From CADEEN01 sp963751775 (lineage in GTDB: Bacteria > Pseudomonadota > Gammaproteobacteria > Burkholderiales > Burkholderiaceae_C): a DNA stretch of 64,000 bases. Location: positions 62,001 through 126,000 of the forward strand of contig CAVVVW010000032.1 in assembly GCA_963751775.1 (NCBI GenBank), in the 5' to 3' direction. Position 1 is the stretch's first letter; the number at the start of each line of letters is the position of its first letter. Below the pieces are notes generated by a model. It was given only the letters and a program-made list of their open reading frames with translations, was not told where the DNA came from and searched no databases. The translations under genes and the position numbers were made by a program. This document shows, in pieces, positions 29,690-41,372 of this stretch.

Positions 29690-30508
29690 CTAGAGCACGG
29701 CCAGCAGTGCGTCGACCGCGGCACGGCCGCGCTTCGCTCGCTCCAGCGCCGGCATGCCGAGCGCACGGTACTTCGTCGGACATTCCAGGCTGATCGCGAC
29801 ACCCTGCGGGGCCGCGCGCAGCATCGAGATCAGATCGATGCCGCCTTCGCCCGGAAACGCGCGCTCGCCGCGGGCCTGGGCAATCATCGTCTCGAAGTCG
29901 GTCGGGCGCGGCATCGTGCCGTCGCAGAGCTGTACGCAATCGATCAGATCCGACGGCACCGCGGCAATGTCGGCGGCCGTGGTCCCGGCACGGTCGACAT
30001 GCAGCGTGTCGATCATCACCCGGCCATTGGGCTGTCCGGTCGCGCGCACGATGCGCACCGCCTGGGCCAGCGTCTTCAGGCCGGTCCAGGGCGTGGGTTC
30101 GAAATGGAAGGTGGTTTGATAGCGGCGTCCCAGTTCGCACAATTGGCCGAACAGGTCGGTCAGTCTCGCATCGTCCGGTTCGTCGCCATTGACCAGCGCG
30201 TCACGGGTGCCGAGCACGGCGGCGGTCTCGAGCCAGGGCTCGAAGTCCGCCACCACGGTCCCGGCCTTCAGTCGCAGCACGCCCCAGTCGAGTATCTCGA
30301 TGCCGGTGTCGCGCAGCGCCGCCAGTGTTTCGCGTCGCATCGGGGTGTCGCCGACGATCGGGTGCTGTGCTTCACCGGTGGCGGCCGCGGGCTTCAGCCG
30401 CAGCCCGACGTGGTGGTAGCCGGCCGCTGCGGCGCAACGCACGACTTGCGGCGGTGTGAGCTCGAAGACGGTCAGATGGTCGAGTGAGACGATGCGCGGG
30501 ACATTCAT
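29690..30508 (-). CDS. Sugar phosphate isomerase/epimerase-like TIM barrel, copy 3
   Basis: 272 residues, intact. Third xylose-isomerase-like barrel of the block. It starts MNVPRIVSLDHLTVFELTPP, resembling copy 1 (FSLAHLTVLGCAPPE), so the two are probably paralogues. Metal-site residues: Glu in TTFHFEPTPW, Asp and His in VMIDTLHVDRAG, Asp in VQLCDGTMP, and Glu in ISLECPTKY, with the FPGEGGIDLISML segment matching YVGEGGIDVASIL of copy 1. It lies downstream of the SDR gene on the same strand (31 bp). Candidate dehydratase, isomerase or epimerase; substrate unknown. The 145 bp between it and the CoA-transferase gene show no gene. Confidence 0.8.
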   Translation of the reverse strand: MNVPRIVSLDHLTVFELTPPQVVRCAAAAGYHHVGLRLKPAAATGEAQHPIVGDTPMRRETLAALRDTGIEILDWGVLRLKAGTVVADFEPWLETAAVLGTRDALVNGDEPDDARLTDLFGQLCELGRRYQTTFHFEPTPWTGLKTLAQAVRIVRATGQPNGRVMIDTLHVDRAGTTAADIAAVPSDLIDCVQLCDGTMPRPTDFETMIAQARGERAFPGEGGIDLISMLRAAPQGVAISLECPTKYRALGMPALERAKRGRAAVDALLAVL

Positions 30509-30539
30509 GCCGGAGGGCCTCGGTGGTTGGGCGCAAGCG

Positions 30540-31349
30540 CTATGACTTGTTGGCGGGCAGGCCGGGCACGGCGCCGAGCACGCGGTCGCACAGGCCACCG
30601 TCGAGCCGCACGTCGATGCCGGTGGCGTAGCCGAAGTCAGGGCCGGCGAGTTGGACGAGCACGCGCGCGACGTCGTCGACATTGCCGATACGGTGCAGCG
30701 GTACCACCGCTTCACGGCTGGCGAGAACTTCCGGGTCGGCGTACAGCGACTCGGTCAGCGGGGTACGGACGAGGCCCGGCGACACGGTGTTGACGCGGAT
30801 CCCGTCGGCCGCCCATTCCTGCGCCATCTGCCGGCACAGCATCACCAATGCCGCCTTGGCGGGCGAGTAGGCCCCGAGCCCAGGGAAGGGGAAGTGCGCC
30901 GAGACCGAAGCCACCGCGACGACGGCGCCGCGGCTGCGCGCCAACGCCGGGCGGACGGCACGCGCCAGCAGCCAGGTGGCCCGCGCGTCGACATTGAAGA
31001 CCCGGTCCCAGTCCGCAACGTCGAGGGTGGCCAGGGCGCCGGACCGTGTCATGCCGGCAATGGAGAACAGCATGTCCAGGCCGCCACATGCGGCGGTGGC
31101 CTCGTCGCCCAGGCGGGTGCAGGCGGCGGGGTCGGACAGGTCGGCCACGTGCGCACTGGCACTTGCGCCGGCGGCCCGCAGTTCGGCCACCAGGTCGTCG
31201 AGCGCTGCGGCCGGGCGCACGTCGGCGGCGGCGAGCCGCAGCGTCTGCCCGCGCCGGCGCGTGTCGCGCAGCAGTTCCAGACAGGTGGCGCGGCCCATGC
31301 CGCCGGCCGCGCCGGTGACCAGGGCGCGGATCTCTCGTCCTTGTTCCAT
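30540..31349 (-). CDS. Short-chain dehydrogenase/reductase, SDR 1
   Basis: NAD(P)-dependent oxidoreductase, 269 residues, intact. Classical SDR layout: cofactor loop TGAAGGMG near residue 13, FSIAGM in place of NNAG, catalytic Ser in VASVSAHFPFPGLG, Tyr-x-x-x-Lys as YSPAK, and the C-terminal FGYATGIDVRLDGGL. The ATG at 31349 is chosen; the open frame further upstream to 31502 runs into the divergent promoter space. Divergent from the Fe-S flavoenzyme gene with 67 bp between. Acts on an unknown alcohol or ketone; the neighbours suggest part of the same degradative block. Confidence 0.88.
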   Translation of the reverse strand: MEQGREIRALVTGAAGGMGRATCLELLRDTRRRGQTLRLAAADVRPAAALDDLVAELRAAGASASAHVADLSDPAACTRLGDEATAACGGLDMLFSIAGMTRSGALATLDVADWDRVFNVDARATWLLARAVRPALARSRGAVVAVASVSAHFPFPGLGAYSPAKAALVMLCRQMAQEWAADGIRVNTVSPGLVRTPLTESLYADPEVLASREAVVPLHRIGNVDDVARVLVQLAGPDFGYATGIDVRLDGGLCDRVLGAVPGLPANKS

Positions 31350-31416
31350 CGCAATCTCCGGCTTCTCGCATTCCACTCGATCATGCTCTACTGAGGTATC
31401 AGCAACGAGGTTTCCC

Positions 31417-33359
31417 GTGAGATTCCCCCATCTCTTCCGTCCCGGGCAGATCGGCTCGATGGAGGTCCGCAACCGCCTCATCGCCTCGCCGATGGAGCGC
31501 AACTACTGCACGCTGGAAGGGCGCGCCACGCAGGTCTACATCGACTACCTCGAGGCACGTGCCCGCGGCGGCGTCGGCCTGATGTACACCGAGGCGACCT
31601 ATGTCGACCCGCGCGGCAAGGGCCGTGGCCTGCAGATGGGTCTGTACGACGACGACCTCATCGCCCCAGTTGCGCAAGATCGTGCGCGCGGTGCGCAAGC
31701 ATGGCGCGCGCATCGGGCCCGAGCTGAACTTCGGTGGCCGCGTGGTGCACCCCGAGGTCAGCGGTTTCGAGTCCTGGGCACCGTCGGTGGTGCCCTACGC
31801 GGGCGCTGCACCGTTCGTGCCGCACGCGATGACCATCGGCGACATCCACCACGTCGTGCAGTGCTTCGGCGACGCGGCGCGGCGCGCGGTCGAGGCGGGC
31901 TGCGACTTCGTCGGTATCCACGGCGCACACGGCTACCTGATCAGCCAGTTCTTCTCGCCGTTCGCCAACAAGCGCGATGACGAATACGGCGGCGACCTGC
32001 AGCGCCGCATGCGCTTCCCGCTGGAGATCGTCGCGGCGGTGCGCAAGGCGATCGGCCGCGACGTGCCCATCCTCTACCGCCTCAGCGGCGACGAACACCA
32101 ACCCGCAGGTGGCATCACGCTGCAGGACGTCTGCGCGCTGGCGCCCCGGCTCGAGGCGGCCGGCGTCAACCTGATCGACGTCTCGGCCGGCATGTACGAG
32201 ACGAACTGGTGGATCACGCAGCCGATGGAGATGCCGCAAGGCGTGTTGGCGAAGTCGGCCATGCCGGTGCGCGAGGCGGTCGGCATCCCGGTCAGCGTAT
32301 CAGGTCGCATCACCGACCCCAGCGTGGCCGAACACGTCCTCGAGTCGGGTTGCTCCGACTTCGTGACCATGGGCCGCGCGATGCACGCCGACCCCGAGTT
32401 CGCCAACAAGGCGCGCGACGGCCGACTCAGAAGAGATCTGCACCTGCATCGCCTGCAACCAGGGCTGCAGCGACATGCACGCCAAAGGGCTGCCGATCGT
32501 CTGCGTCGTCAACACCGCGACCGGCAAGGAACGCGAGTACGCGATCCGTCCGGTGTCGGCGGTGAAGAAGGTGGTGGTCGTCGGCGGCGGGCCCGCCGGC
32601 ATGGAGGCCGCGCGCATCCTGGCGCTGCGTGGCTGCACCGTCACGCTGTTCGAGAAGGAGCAAGAGGCCGGCGGACAGATGCTGCTCAACCGCTGGCTGC
32701 CCGGCCGCGAGGAGATGGCGGGTCATCTGGCCTGGTTGACCGCCGCGGCGACGCGCGCCGGCGTGGCCATTCACCTCGGCACCGAGGCCAGCGCCGCGAT
32801 GGTGCTGGCGGAGAAGGCCGACGCGATCGTCATCGCCACCGGCTCGACCCCCGGCCTGCCGCCGATCCCCGGCATTCTGAACAGCGCGGTCGTCAGCCCC
32901 TACGACATCATTCGCCGCCCGATCGGTGGCATCCGGCGCGCGCTGGTGATCGGTGGCGGTATCCGCGGCCTGGGTGTGGCGCGCCTGCTTGCGCACAAGG
33001 GCACTGCCGTCGTGCTGACCGAGCCGGGCCGCGAACTGGCCACCGATATCGCCAGCCGCTCGCGCCGCTTCCAGGTCGCGGCATTGCAGGAACTGCCCAC
33101 GGTGTCGGTGCACCTCGGCACCACGGTGGAGGCGCTCGGCGAGCGCAGCGCGGTACTCTGGAACAACCAGCGACGCTGGACCGTCGAGGACATCGACCTC
33201 GTGGTGCCGACGAACTTCCTGCTGCCGGCCACCGCGGTGTCCGACGCGCTCTACGCGCACGAGGACGCGCCGCCGATCTTCATGATCGGCGACGCGAGCC
33301 AGCCGCGTGGCGTGCTGGAGGCGACCCAGGAAGCCGCGGCGCTGGCGCACCGGCTCTGA
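31417..33359 (+). CDS. NADH:flavin oxidoreductase of the 2,4-dienoyl-CoA reductase type (two frame breaks)
   Basis: FMN, 4Fe-4S and FAD enzyme of about 647 residues. The N-terminal old-yellow-enzyme barrel (LFRPGQIGSMEVRNRLIASP; GIHGAHGYLISQFFSPFAN with catalytic residues) is followed by the cluster motif CIACNQGCSDMH...C and a C-terminal FAD/NAD(P) domain (VVVVGGGPAGMEAARIL). Breaks are near 31668 and near 32430. It starts at the GTG at 31417; no nearer ATG fits the barrel's N-terminus. Relatives include FadH, BaiCD and trimethylamine dehydrogenase-like demethylases. Substrate unknown; an enoate or dienoyl-CoA reduction fits the surroundings best. Confidence 0.87.
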
Positions 33360-33378
33360 GCGGACGGTTGCAGCGCCC

Positions 33379-33714
33379 ATGGTGACCTCAGCCGTTCGAC
33401 GCAAGCCGGCGCGCGCACGCAAGGGCCGGCCCGACGCGCCGGAAAATCTCACGACGCGGGTCACCGATGCGATCCGCCAGTCGATCGTCGATGCCGAGTT
33501 CGAACTCGGCGAGGCGCTGTCCGAAAGCAGCCTGGCCGCGCGGCTGGGCGTCAGCCGCACGCCGCTGCGCCGGCGCTCGAACGCCGCGCACCGGGCGATC
33601 GCCGCCGCCTTCGAGAAGGGGGACCTGCCCGAAGCCGAGCAATTGGTCGACGAGCACGTCTTGCAGATGGCCATCGGATTCCGGGCCTTGCGCCGGGCCG
33701 AGTCGCCGACCTGA
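33379..33714 (+). pseudogene. GntR-family regulator with internal deletion
   Basis: 111 codons read as an N-terminal GntR winged helix (LTTRVTDAIRQSIVDAEFEL, LSESSLAARLGVSRTPLR) joined directly to the last part of an FCD ligand-binding domain (HRAIAAAFEKGDLPEAEQLV). The usual length is 220-240 residues, so about 110 are missing between Arg at about 33570 and the HRAI segment, while the frame stays open. The junction is rich in CGCCG repeats. The wing beyond TPLR and the effector pocket are absent, so it is probably non-functional, or the assembly collapsed there. It sits between the flavoenzyme and SDR 2 on the same strand. Confidence 0.65.
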
Positions 33715-33754
33715 TCCCGAATCCGCTATGCGCCAGCCAGAGGAGAGAGCGCCG

Positions 33755-34502
33755 ATGTCCACCAGTGCAGCCGACGACCGCCGCGTCGCCATCGTGACCG
33801 GTGGCGCCCGCGGTCTCGGCCTCGCGATCGGGCAGCGCATGTCGCGCGACGGGGTGCGCTGCGCGCTCTGGGATCTCGACCTCGAACGCGCCACGCACGC
33901 GGCCAGCGACCCTGCCGGGTGCGCGGGCCTACCGCGTCGACGTGACCGACTACGCCGCAGTCGAGGCGGCCACGCAAGAAGTCCTTCGCGACTTTGGCCG
34001 GATCGACATCCTGATCAATTCGGCCGGCGCCAACGGCCCCATCGCCCCGTTGGTCGATTACCCGCTGGATGCCTGGCGCCAGCTGATCTCGCTGAACCTG
34101 GACGGCGTCTTCCACTGCTGCCGCGCCGTCGGCAAGGTGATGATCGAACGCGACAGGGGTCGCATCGTCAACATGAGCTCGATCGGCGGCAAGGAAGGCA
34201 ATGCAGGCGCGTCCTGCTATGCCGCGGCCAAGGCCGGCGTCATTGCGCTGACCAAGGCCTTCGGCAAGGAGCTCGCACTGACCGGGATTCGCGTCAACTG
34301 CGTGGCGCCCGCCGCCATCGACACCGAGATCCTCGACCAGGTGACGCCGGAGTTCAAGGCGGCCGTGATCGCGAAGATTCCGATGGGCCGGCTCGGCCGC
34401 CCCGAGGAGGTGGCCCACCTGGTGAACTGGCTGGCCTCGGAGGAATGCACCTTCTGCACCGGCGCGGTGTTCGATATCTCGGGCGGCCGCGCCACCTACT
34501 GA
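33755..34502 (+). CDS. Short-chain dehydrogenase/reductase, SDR 2 (one frame break)
   Basis: NAD(P)-dependent oxidoreductase, about 249 residues after repair of one break near 33918. The cofactor loop is TGGARGLG, the second-strand residue follows CALWDLDLERA (acidic, suggesting NAD), then NSAGANGP, catalytic Ser in NMSSIGGKEGN, and YAAAK. The C-terminal end EECTFCTGAVFDISGGRATY is typical of FabG-like enzymes. The start at 33755 has AGGAGAGAG 7 nt upstream. Probably oxidises a pathway alcohol; it cannot be assigned more closely. Confidence 0.85.
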
Positions 34503-34540
34503 GCGAACTCGTCGCGGTTGAGGGCGCGACCCGTTGCGCG

Positions 34541-35401
34541 TCAGCCGTGCTTGACCAATTCGAACATCAGGCCGCCGAGGCAGCTCTTGGTCAATGCGCC
34601 GCGCGACTCGACGTGCAGATTCGCGGTCTCGACGAAGCCCACGCCGCGCGGCTGCAGGGCGTTGACGGCCGCCAGCACGTCGGGCACGCCGAAGGCCACG
34701 CGCTGCAGGCGCTCTTCGCTGTCGGCCACCATCGCCGGATCGGGTTCGATCAACTGCCAGTAGAAACTGCGGTCGGGGCTTTGCAGCACACGGCCGCGCG
34801 GCAGGATGCCGAAGCGCTCGTCGTCGCGCAGCACGCGAAAGCCGAACAGCGTGGTGTAGAAGTGCAACCAGTCGTCCATGCGCTCGTCGCCGATGTACTG
34901 CACCACGCCGAACCAGTGCATGCCGGCCAGCGCCGGCGGCTTGGCATCGGTGCCCGGGATCGGCACGAAGTCGACGTCGTAGATCGAGAACTCGCGGTGC
35001 CGGTCGACAAAGTAGAAGCGGCTGGCGCCGGCGCCGTGGATCGCCGGGATGTGCAGCTCCATCGGCGCCACCTGCACCGGCACGTCCCAGGCACCGAGCT
35101 CGAGCACGCGCGCATGCGCCGCGGCCGCGTCGCGCACGCGCAGCGCCACCGCCGCCAGCGCCGGCGCCTCGGGCGGCGCCACCACGCCGGCATGCGCGTT
35201 GATGATGACGTTCATGCTGCCCTGGCGGTACAGCAGCACTTCGCGCGAGCGGTGCCGGGCCACCGGCTTGAAGCCGAGTTGCTCGAGTACCTGCCCCAGT
35301 GCCTGCGGCTTGGCGCAGGCGTATTCGATGTACTCGATGCCCTCGATGGCCAGCGGATTCGTCGTATCGGCCAGGGCTTCACGGTCGGTTGCTGTGTTCA
35401 T
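34541..35401 (-). CDS. VOC-superfamily protein resembling the HPPD-like half of 3-dehydroshikimate dehydratase
   Basis: 286 residues, intact, two vicinal-oxygen-chelate modules (IEYIEYACAKPQALGQVLEQ and MDDWLHFYTTLFGFRV). The architecture matches 4-hydroxyphenylpyruvate dioxygenase and the C-terminal half of fused QuiC1-type dehydratases, here without the TIM-barrel half. Of the three expected metal ligands I see His in LAGMHWFGVVQYI and Glu in GGLMFELVKHG. The second position reads LQRVAFGVPDV, with Arg where HPPD has His. Activity as a dioxygenase is therefore doubtful. It is encoded alone on the minus strand, 144 bp upstream of the ppc end. Confidence 0.72.
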   Translation of the reverse strand: MNTATDREALADTTNPLAIEGIEYIEYACAKPQALGQVLEQLGFKPVARHRSREVLLYRQGSMNVIINAHAGVVAPPEAPALAAVALRVRDAAAAHARVLELGAWDVPVQVAPMELHIPAIHGAGASRFYFVDRHREFSIYDVDFVPIPGTDAKPPALAGMHWFGVVQYIGDERMDDWLHFYTTLFGFRVLRDDERFGILPRGRVLQSPDRSFYWQLIEPDPAMVADSEERLQRVAFGVPDVLAAVNALQPRGVGFVETANLHVESRGALTKSCLGGLMFELVKHG

Positions 35402-35545
35402 GCGGTCCCTCGAAGCGTCACTCTAACGTCCAGCGGTCACCGGATGGCGAAAGTGTGCCTCGATCCGCGCGGCATCGGGTGCCCTGCCGGTGAACAATTC
35501 AACGGCGCCGGCGGTCTCATGGCACCTCCAACGCCGTCTGCCCGC

Positions 35546-38376
<2,831 letters not shown>

Positions 38377-38500
38377 GTCGAACTCCTGCGGGGGTGTCGG
38401 TGTGTAATTCAGTTACGGAAATGGATGTTACCAATAACAGGGCCGGCGCGACGCATGTTCCCGCGACGGACGCGGCCAGGGCGCTGGCGATAATCGTTGC

Positions 38501-39442
38501 ATGCCCGCACTCGCTCACCGCACATTGACCATCGCCACCCGCGAAAGCCGCCTGGCGTTGTGGCAGGCCGAACATGTCCGCGACCTGCTTGTCGCGCGCC
38601 TGGGCATCGAGGTCAAGCTGCTCGGCATGACCACCCGCGGCGACGAGATCCTCGACCGCACCTTGTCCAAGGTCGGCGGCAAGGGCCTGTTCGTCAAGGA
38701 ACTGGAAGCCGCCCTCGAAGAGCGGCGCGCCGATCTGGCGGTGCATTCGCTGAAGGACGTGCCGATGGATCTGCCGGGCGGCTTCGTTCTGGCCGCGGTG
38801 CTCGAGCGCGAAGACCCGCGCGACGCGCTGGTCTCGCCGCGCTACGCGAGCCTGGCCGATCTGCCGCAGGGTGCATGCGTGGGCACTTCGAGCCTGCGTC
38901 GCGTCGCCTTGCTGCTGGCCCAGCGCCCCGACCTGCGCATCGAACCCTTGCGCGGCAACCTCGACACGCGCTTGCGCAAGCTCGACGAAGGCCACTACGA
39001 CGCCATCGTGCTGGCGGCCGCGGGTCTGGTGCGTCTGGGTCTGGGCGAGCGCATCCGCGCGCGTTTTTCCGCGGCGCAGATGCTGCCCGCGGCCGGTCAG
39101 GGCGCGCTCGGCATCGAGGTGCGTGCCGACGACGCCGAACTGCGCGCCGCGCTGGGCGGCCTGACGCACCGCCCGACCTGGCTCGCAGTCCACGCCGAGC
39201 GCGCGGTTTCGCGCGGGCTGGGCGGCAGTTGCTCGATGCCGCTGGCCGCCCACGCGCAGTGGCAGGCCGACGGCAGGCTGCACTTGGCCGCCGCGCTGGG
39301 CCACGGCGGCGACCCGCGCCGACCGCTGCTGACGACGCAGGCCGTGGCTGCCGTCACCGACGAGGCTGGCGCTGAAGCCCTCGGGGCGCAAGCCGTCGCC
39401 GCACTGCACGCCGCTGGCGCGCGCGATTACCTGGCGGCGTGA
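38501..39442 (+). CDS. hemC: Porphobilinogen deaminase (hydroxymethylbilane synthase)
   Basis: Polymerises four porphobilinogens into hydroxymethylbilane in haem synthesis. 313 residues, intact. Motifs: TIATRESRLALWQAEHV, TRGDEILDRTLSKVGGKGLF, FVKELEAAL, SLKDVPMDLP, and the dipyrromethane-binding Cys in LGGSCSMPLAAHA. The ATG at 38501 is preceded by a GATAAT -10-like hexamer (38488-38493). Followed by hemD after 10 bp. In relatives hemC lies close to algR; the ppc-hemC divergence is preserved here. Confidence 0.96.
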   Translation: MPALAHRTLTIATRESRLALWQAEHVRDLLVARLGIEVKLLGMTTRGDEILDRTLSKVGGKGLFVKELEAALEERRADLAVHSLKDVPMDLPGGFVLAAVLEREDPRDALVSPRYASLADLPQGACVGTSSLRRVALLLAQRPDLRIEPLRGNLDTRLRKLDEGHYDAIVLAAAGLVRLGLGERIRARFSAAQMLPAAGQGALGIEVRADDAELRAALGGLTHRPTWLAVHAERAVSRGLGGSCSMPLAAHAQWQADGRLHLAAALGHGGDPRRPLLTTQAVAAVTDEAGAEALGAQAVAALHAAGARDYLAA

Positions 39443-39452
39443 CCGCCACCGC

Positions 39453-40247
39453 ATGGCACTGCACTTGCTCGTGACGCGGCCGCAACCACAGGCCGATGCC
39501 TGGGTCGAGCGGCTGCGCGTGCATGGCGTCGACGCCCTGGCGCTGCCGCTGCTGGTGATCGAGGCGGTGGTCGATCTGAGCGAACTGCACAGCGCCTGGC
39601 ACGAACTGCCGCGTTATGCATTGGTGATGTTCGTCAGCCCGAACGCGGTCAGCCATTTCTTCGCCGCCAGGCCAGCCGAATTCGCGGCGCGACCCTGGCC
39701 CCCCGGCACGCGCGCAGGCGCCACCGGCCCGGGCACGTTGCAGGCACTCCATCTGGCAGGTGTCCCGGCCGCGCAGTGCGTGGCGCCGCCCGACGCCGCC
39801 AGCCAGTTCGATTCCGCAGCCCTGTGGGCGCAATTGCAGGCCGAACGCTGGAGCGGTCGCGAGGTGCTGGTGCTGCGCGGCAACGGCGGGCGCGACGAGT
39901 TCGCTGCGCACCTGCGCGCCGCCGGTGCCGCGGTGCACTTCACGCAGGCCTACCATCGCGGCCCCGCTCGGCCGACGGCCACCGAGCGCCTGCGGCTCGA
40001 CCAGGCCATCGCCGCGCCGGAGCGACACCTGTGGTGGTTGTCCAGCGCCGAGGCCATCGGGTACCTGCCGCAATTGGCCCCGCAGGCCGACTGGCACGGC
40101 GCGCTGGCGCTGGCCACGCACCCGCGAATCGCGGCGCGCGCGCGCGAGCTCGGTTTTGGCCACGTCTTCGAGGCGCCGCCGACGGTGGCCGCGGTCTGCG
40201 CCAGCGTGGCGCAGATCGAGGCCTGCCTACAATCGTCCTCACCTTGA
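39453..40247 (+). CDS. hemD: Uroporphyrinogen-III synthase
   Basis: Cyclises hydroxymethylbilane to uroporphyrinogen III. 264 residues, intact. The family is poorly conserved, but LLVTRPQPQADAWVERLR at the N-terminus, the FVSPNAVSHFF segment and the late SSAEAIGYL block are typical, and the position between hemC and hemX confirms it. The stop overlaps a TTG start of hemX. Confidence 0.9.
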   Translation: MALHLLVTRPQPQADAWVERLRVHGVDALALPLLVIEAVVDLSELHSAWHELPRYALVMFVSPNAVSHFFAARPAEFAARPWPPGTRAGATGPGTLQALHLAGVPAAQCVAPPDAASQFDSAALWAQLQAERWSGREVLVLRGNGGRDEFAAHLRAAGAAVHFTQAYHRGPARPTATERLRLDQAIAAPERHLWWLSSAEAIGYLPQLAPQADWHGALALATHPRIAARARELGFGHVFEAPPTVAAVCASVAQIEACLQSSSP

Positions 40248-41361
40248 ACACACCCGCCGTCGGCGACACCACGCCGCCTCAGCCCGTTCGGCAACGCCGA
40301 CCCTTGCCGCCCTGGCTGCTGGCCGTGCTGATCGGCGGCGCGCTGCTGCTCGGCGTGGCAGCGCTGGGCCTGGCCTGGAACACGCAACAGCGCGTCAGGA
40401 GCCTGGAGCCGGAACTGGTGCGCCGCCAGGCCGACAGCCAGGGGCAGGCCGCCGAGGCCCGTGTGCTGGCGCGCGCGGCGCAAGACCTGGCGCGCGAAAC
40501 AGCCGCCAAGGCCGCCCTGCTGGAGGCCCGTGTGGCCGAGGCGTCGATGCAACGCTCGCAAGTCGAGGAGTTGCTGCAATCGGTGTCGCGCTCGCGCGAT
40601 GAGAACGTCGTCGCCGACGTCGAGGCGGCCATTCGCGTGGCCTTGCAGCAGAGCGCACTCACCGGCAGCGCCGAGCCGCTGATCGCCACGCTCAAGCAAG
40701 CCGACGAGCGCCTGGCGCGTTACAACCAGCCGCGGCTCGAACGCGTGCGCCGTGCGGTGAATCGCGATCTCGATCGCGTCAAGGCGCTCGGCGTGATCGA
40801 CATCGCCAGCCTCACGCTGCGCCTGGACGAAGTCGTGCGCCTGGTCGACGAATTGCCGCTGCTGGCGCTGGCCGAGCAGCGCAACAAGACGGCCGCAGCA
40901 GCACGGCCGGCCAGTGCACCGGCCTCGCCTCGGCCTCAGCCTCGGCCGCTGCCGCTGCCGCCGCCGGCGACGGCAAAGACTGGCGTGCCCGCGCGCTGCA
41001 GTGGTGGCAAGACGGCAGCAGCCACGTCGGCAACGAGATCCGCTCGCTCGTGCGGATCACGCGCATCGACCACCCGGAGGCGATGCTGGCCGCACCCGAG
41101 CAGCAGTTCTTCGTCCGCGAGAACCTGAAGCTGCGCCTGCTCAACGCCCGGCTGGCGCTGCTGTCGCGCCAGTTCGAGATTGCGCTGTCGGACATCCGTG
41201 ACGCTCAGGCCACGCTCGACCGCTACTTCGAACGCGGCTCCAAGCGTGTGGTCATGGTCGGCGACCTGTTGCGCCAGGTGTCTGCGCAGGCGCGCCAGAC
41301 CAGCCTGCCGCGCCCTGACGAAACACTGGCCGCGCTGGCCGCCGCGGCCGCCGGCCGTTGA
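40244..41361 (+). CDS. hemX: HemX-like membrane protein (one frame break)
   Basis: Inner-membrane protein of the hemCDXY operon, often annotated as a uroporphyrin-III C-methyltransferase-like protein; its exact role in tetrapyrrole synthesis is unsettled. One membrane helix (PPWLLAVLIGGALLLGVAAL) near residue 25 is followed by a long Ala/Glu-rich coiled-coil region and the conserved C-terminal block around ENLKLRLLNARLALLSRQFE. The frame breaks near 40965, in a Pro/Ala-rich linker. About 372 residues when repaired. I start it at the TTG at 40244, which overlaps the hemD stop (TTGA). Confidence 0.83.
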
Positions 41362-41372
41362 CGGGTCCCGCC

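Noticed and set aside
28107..30140. Open frame of about 680 codons on the minus strand over the CoA transferase gene
   Set aside because: Antisense to the CaiB-type gene and to the third barrel's reading frame; no motif, no ribosome site.
14453..35545. Prophage or integrative element
   Set aside because: No integrase, transposase, phage structural gene or att-like duplication was seen in the block.
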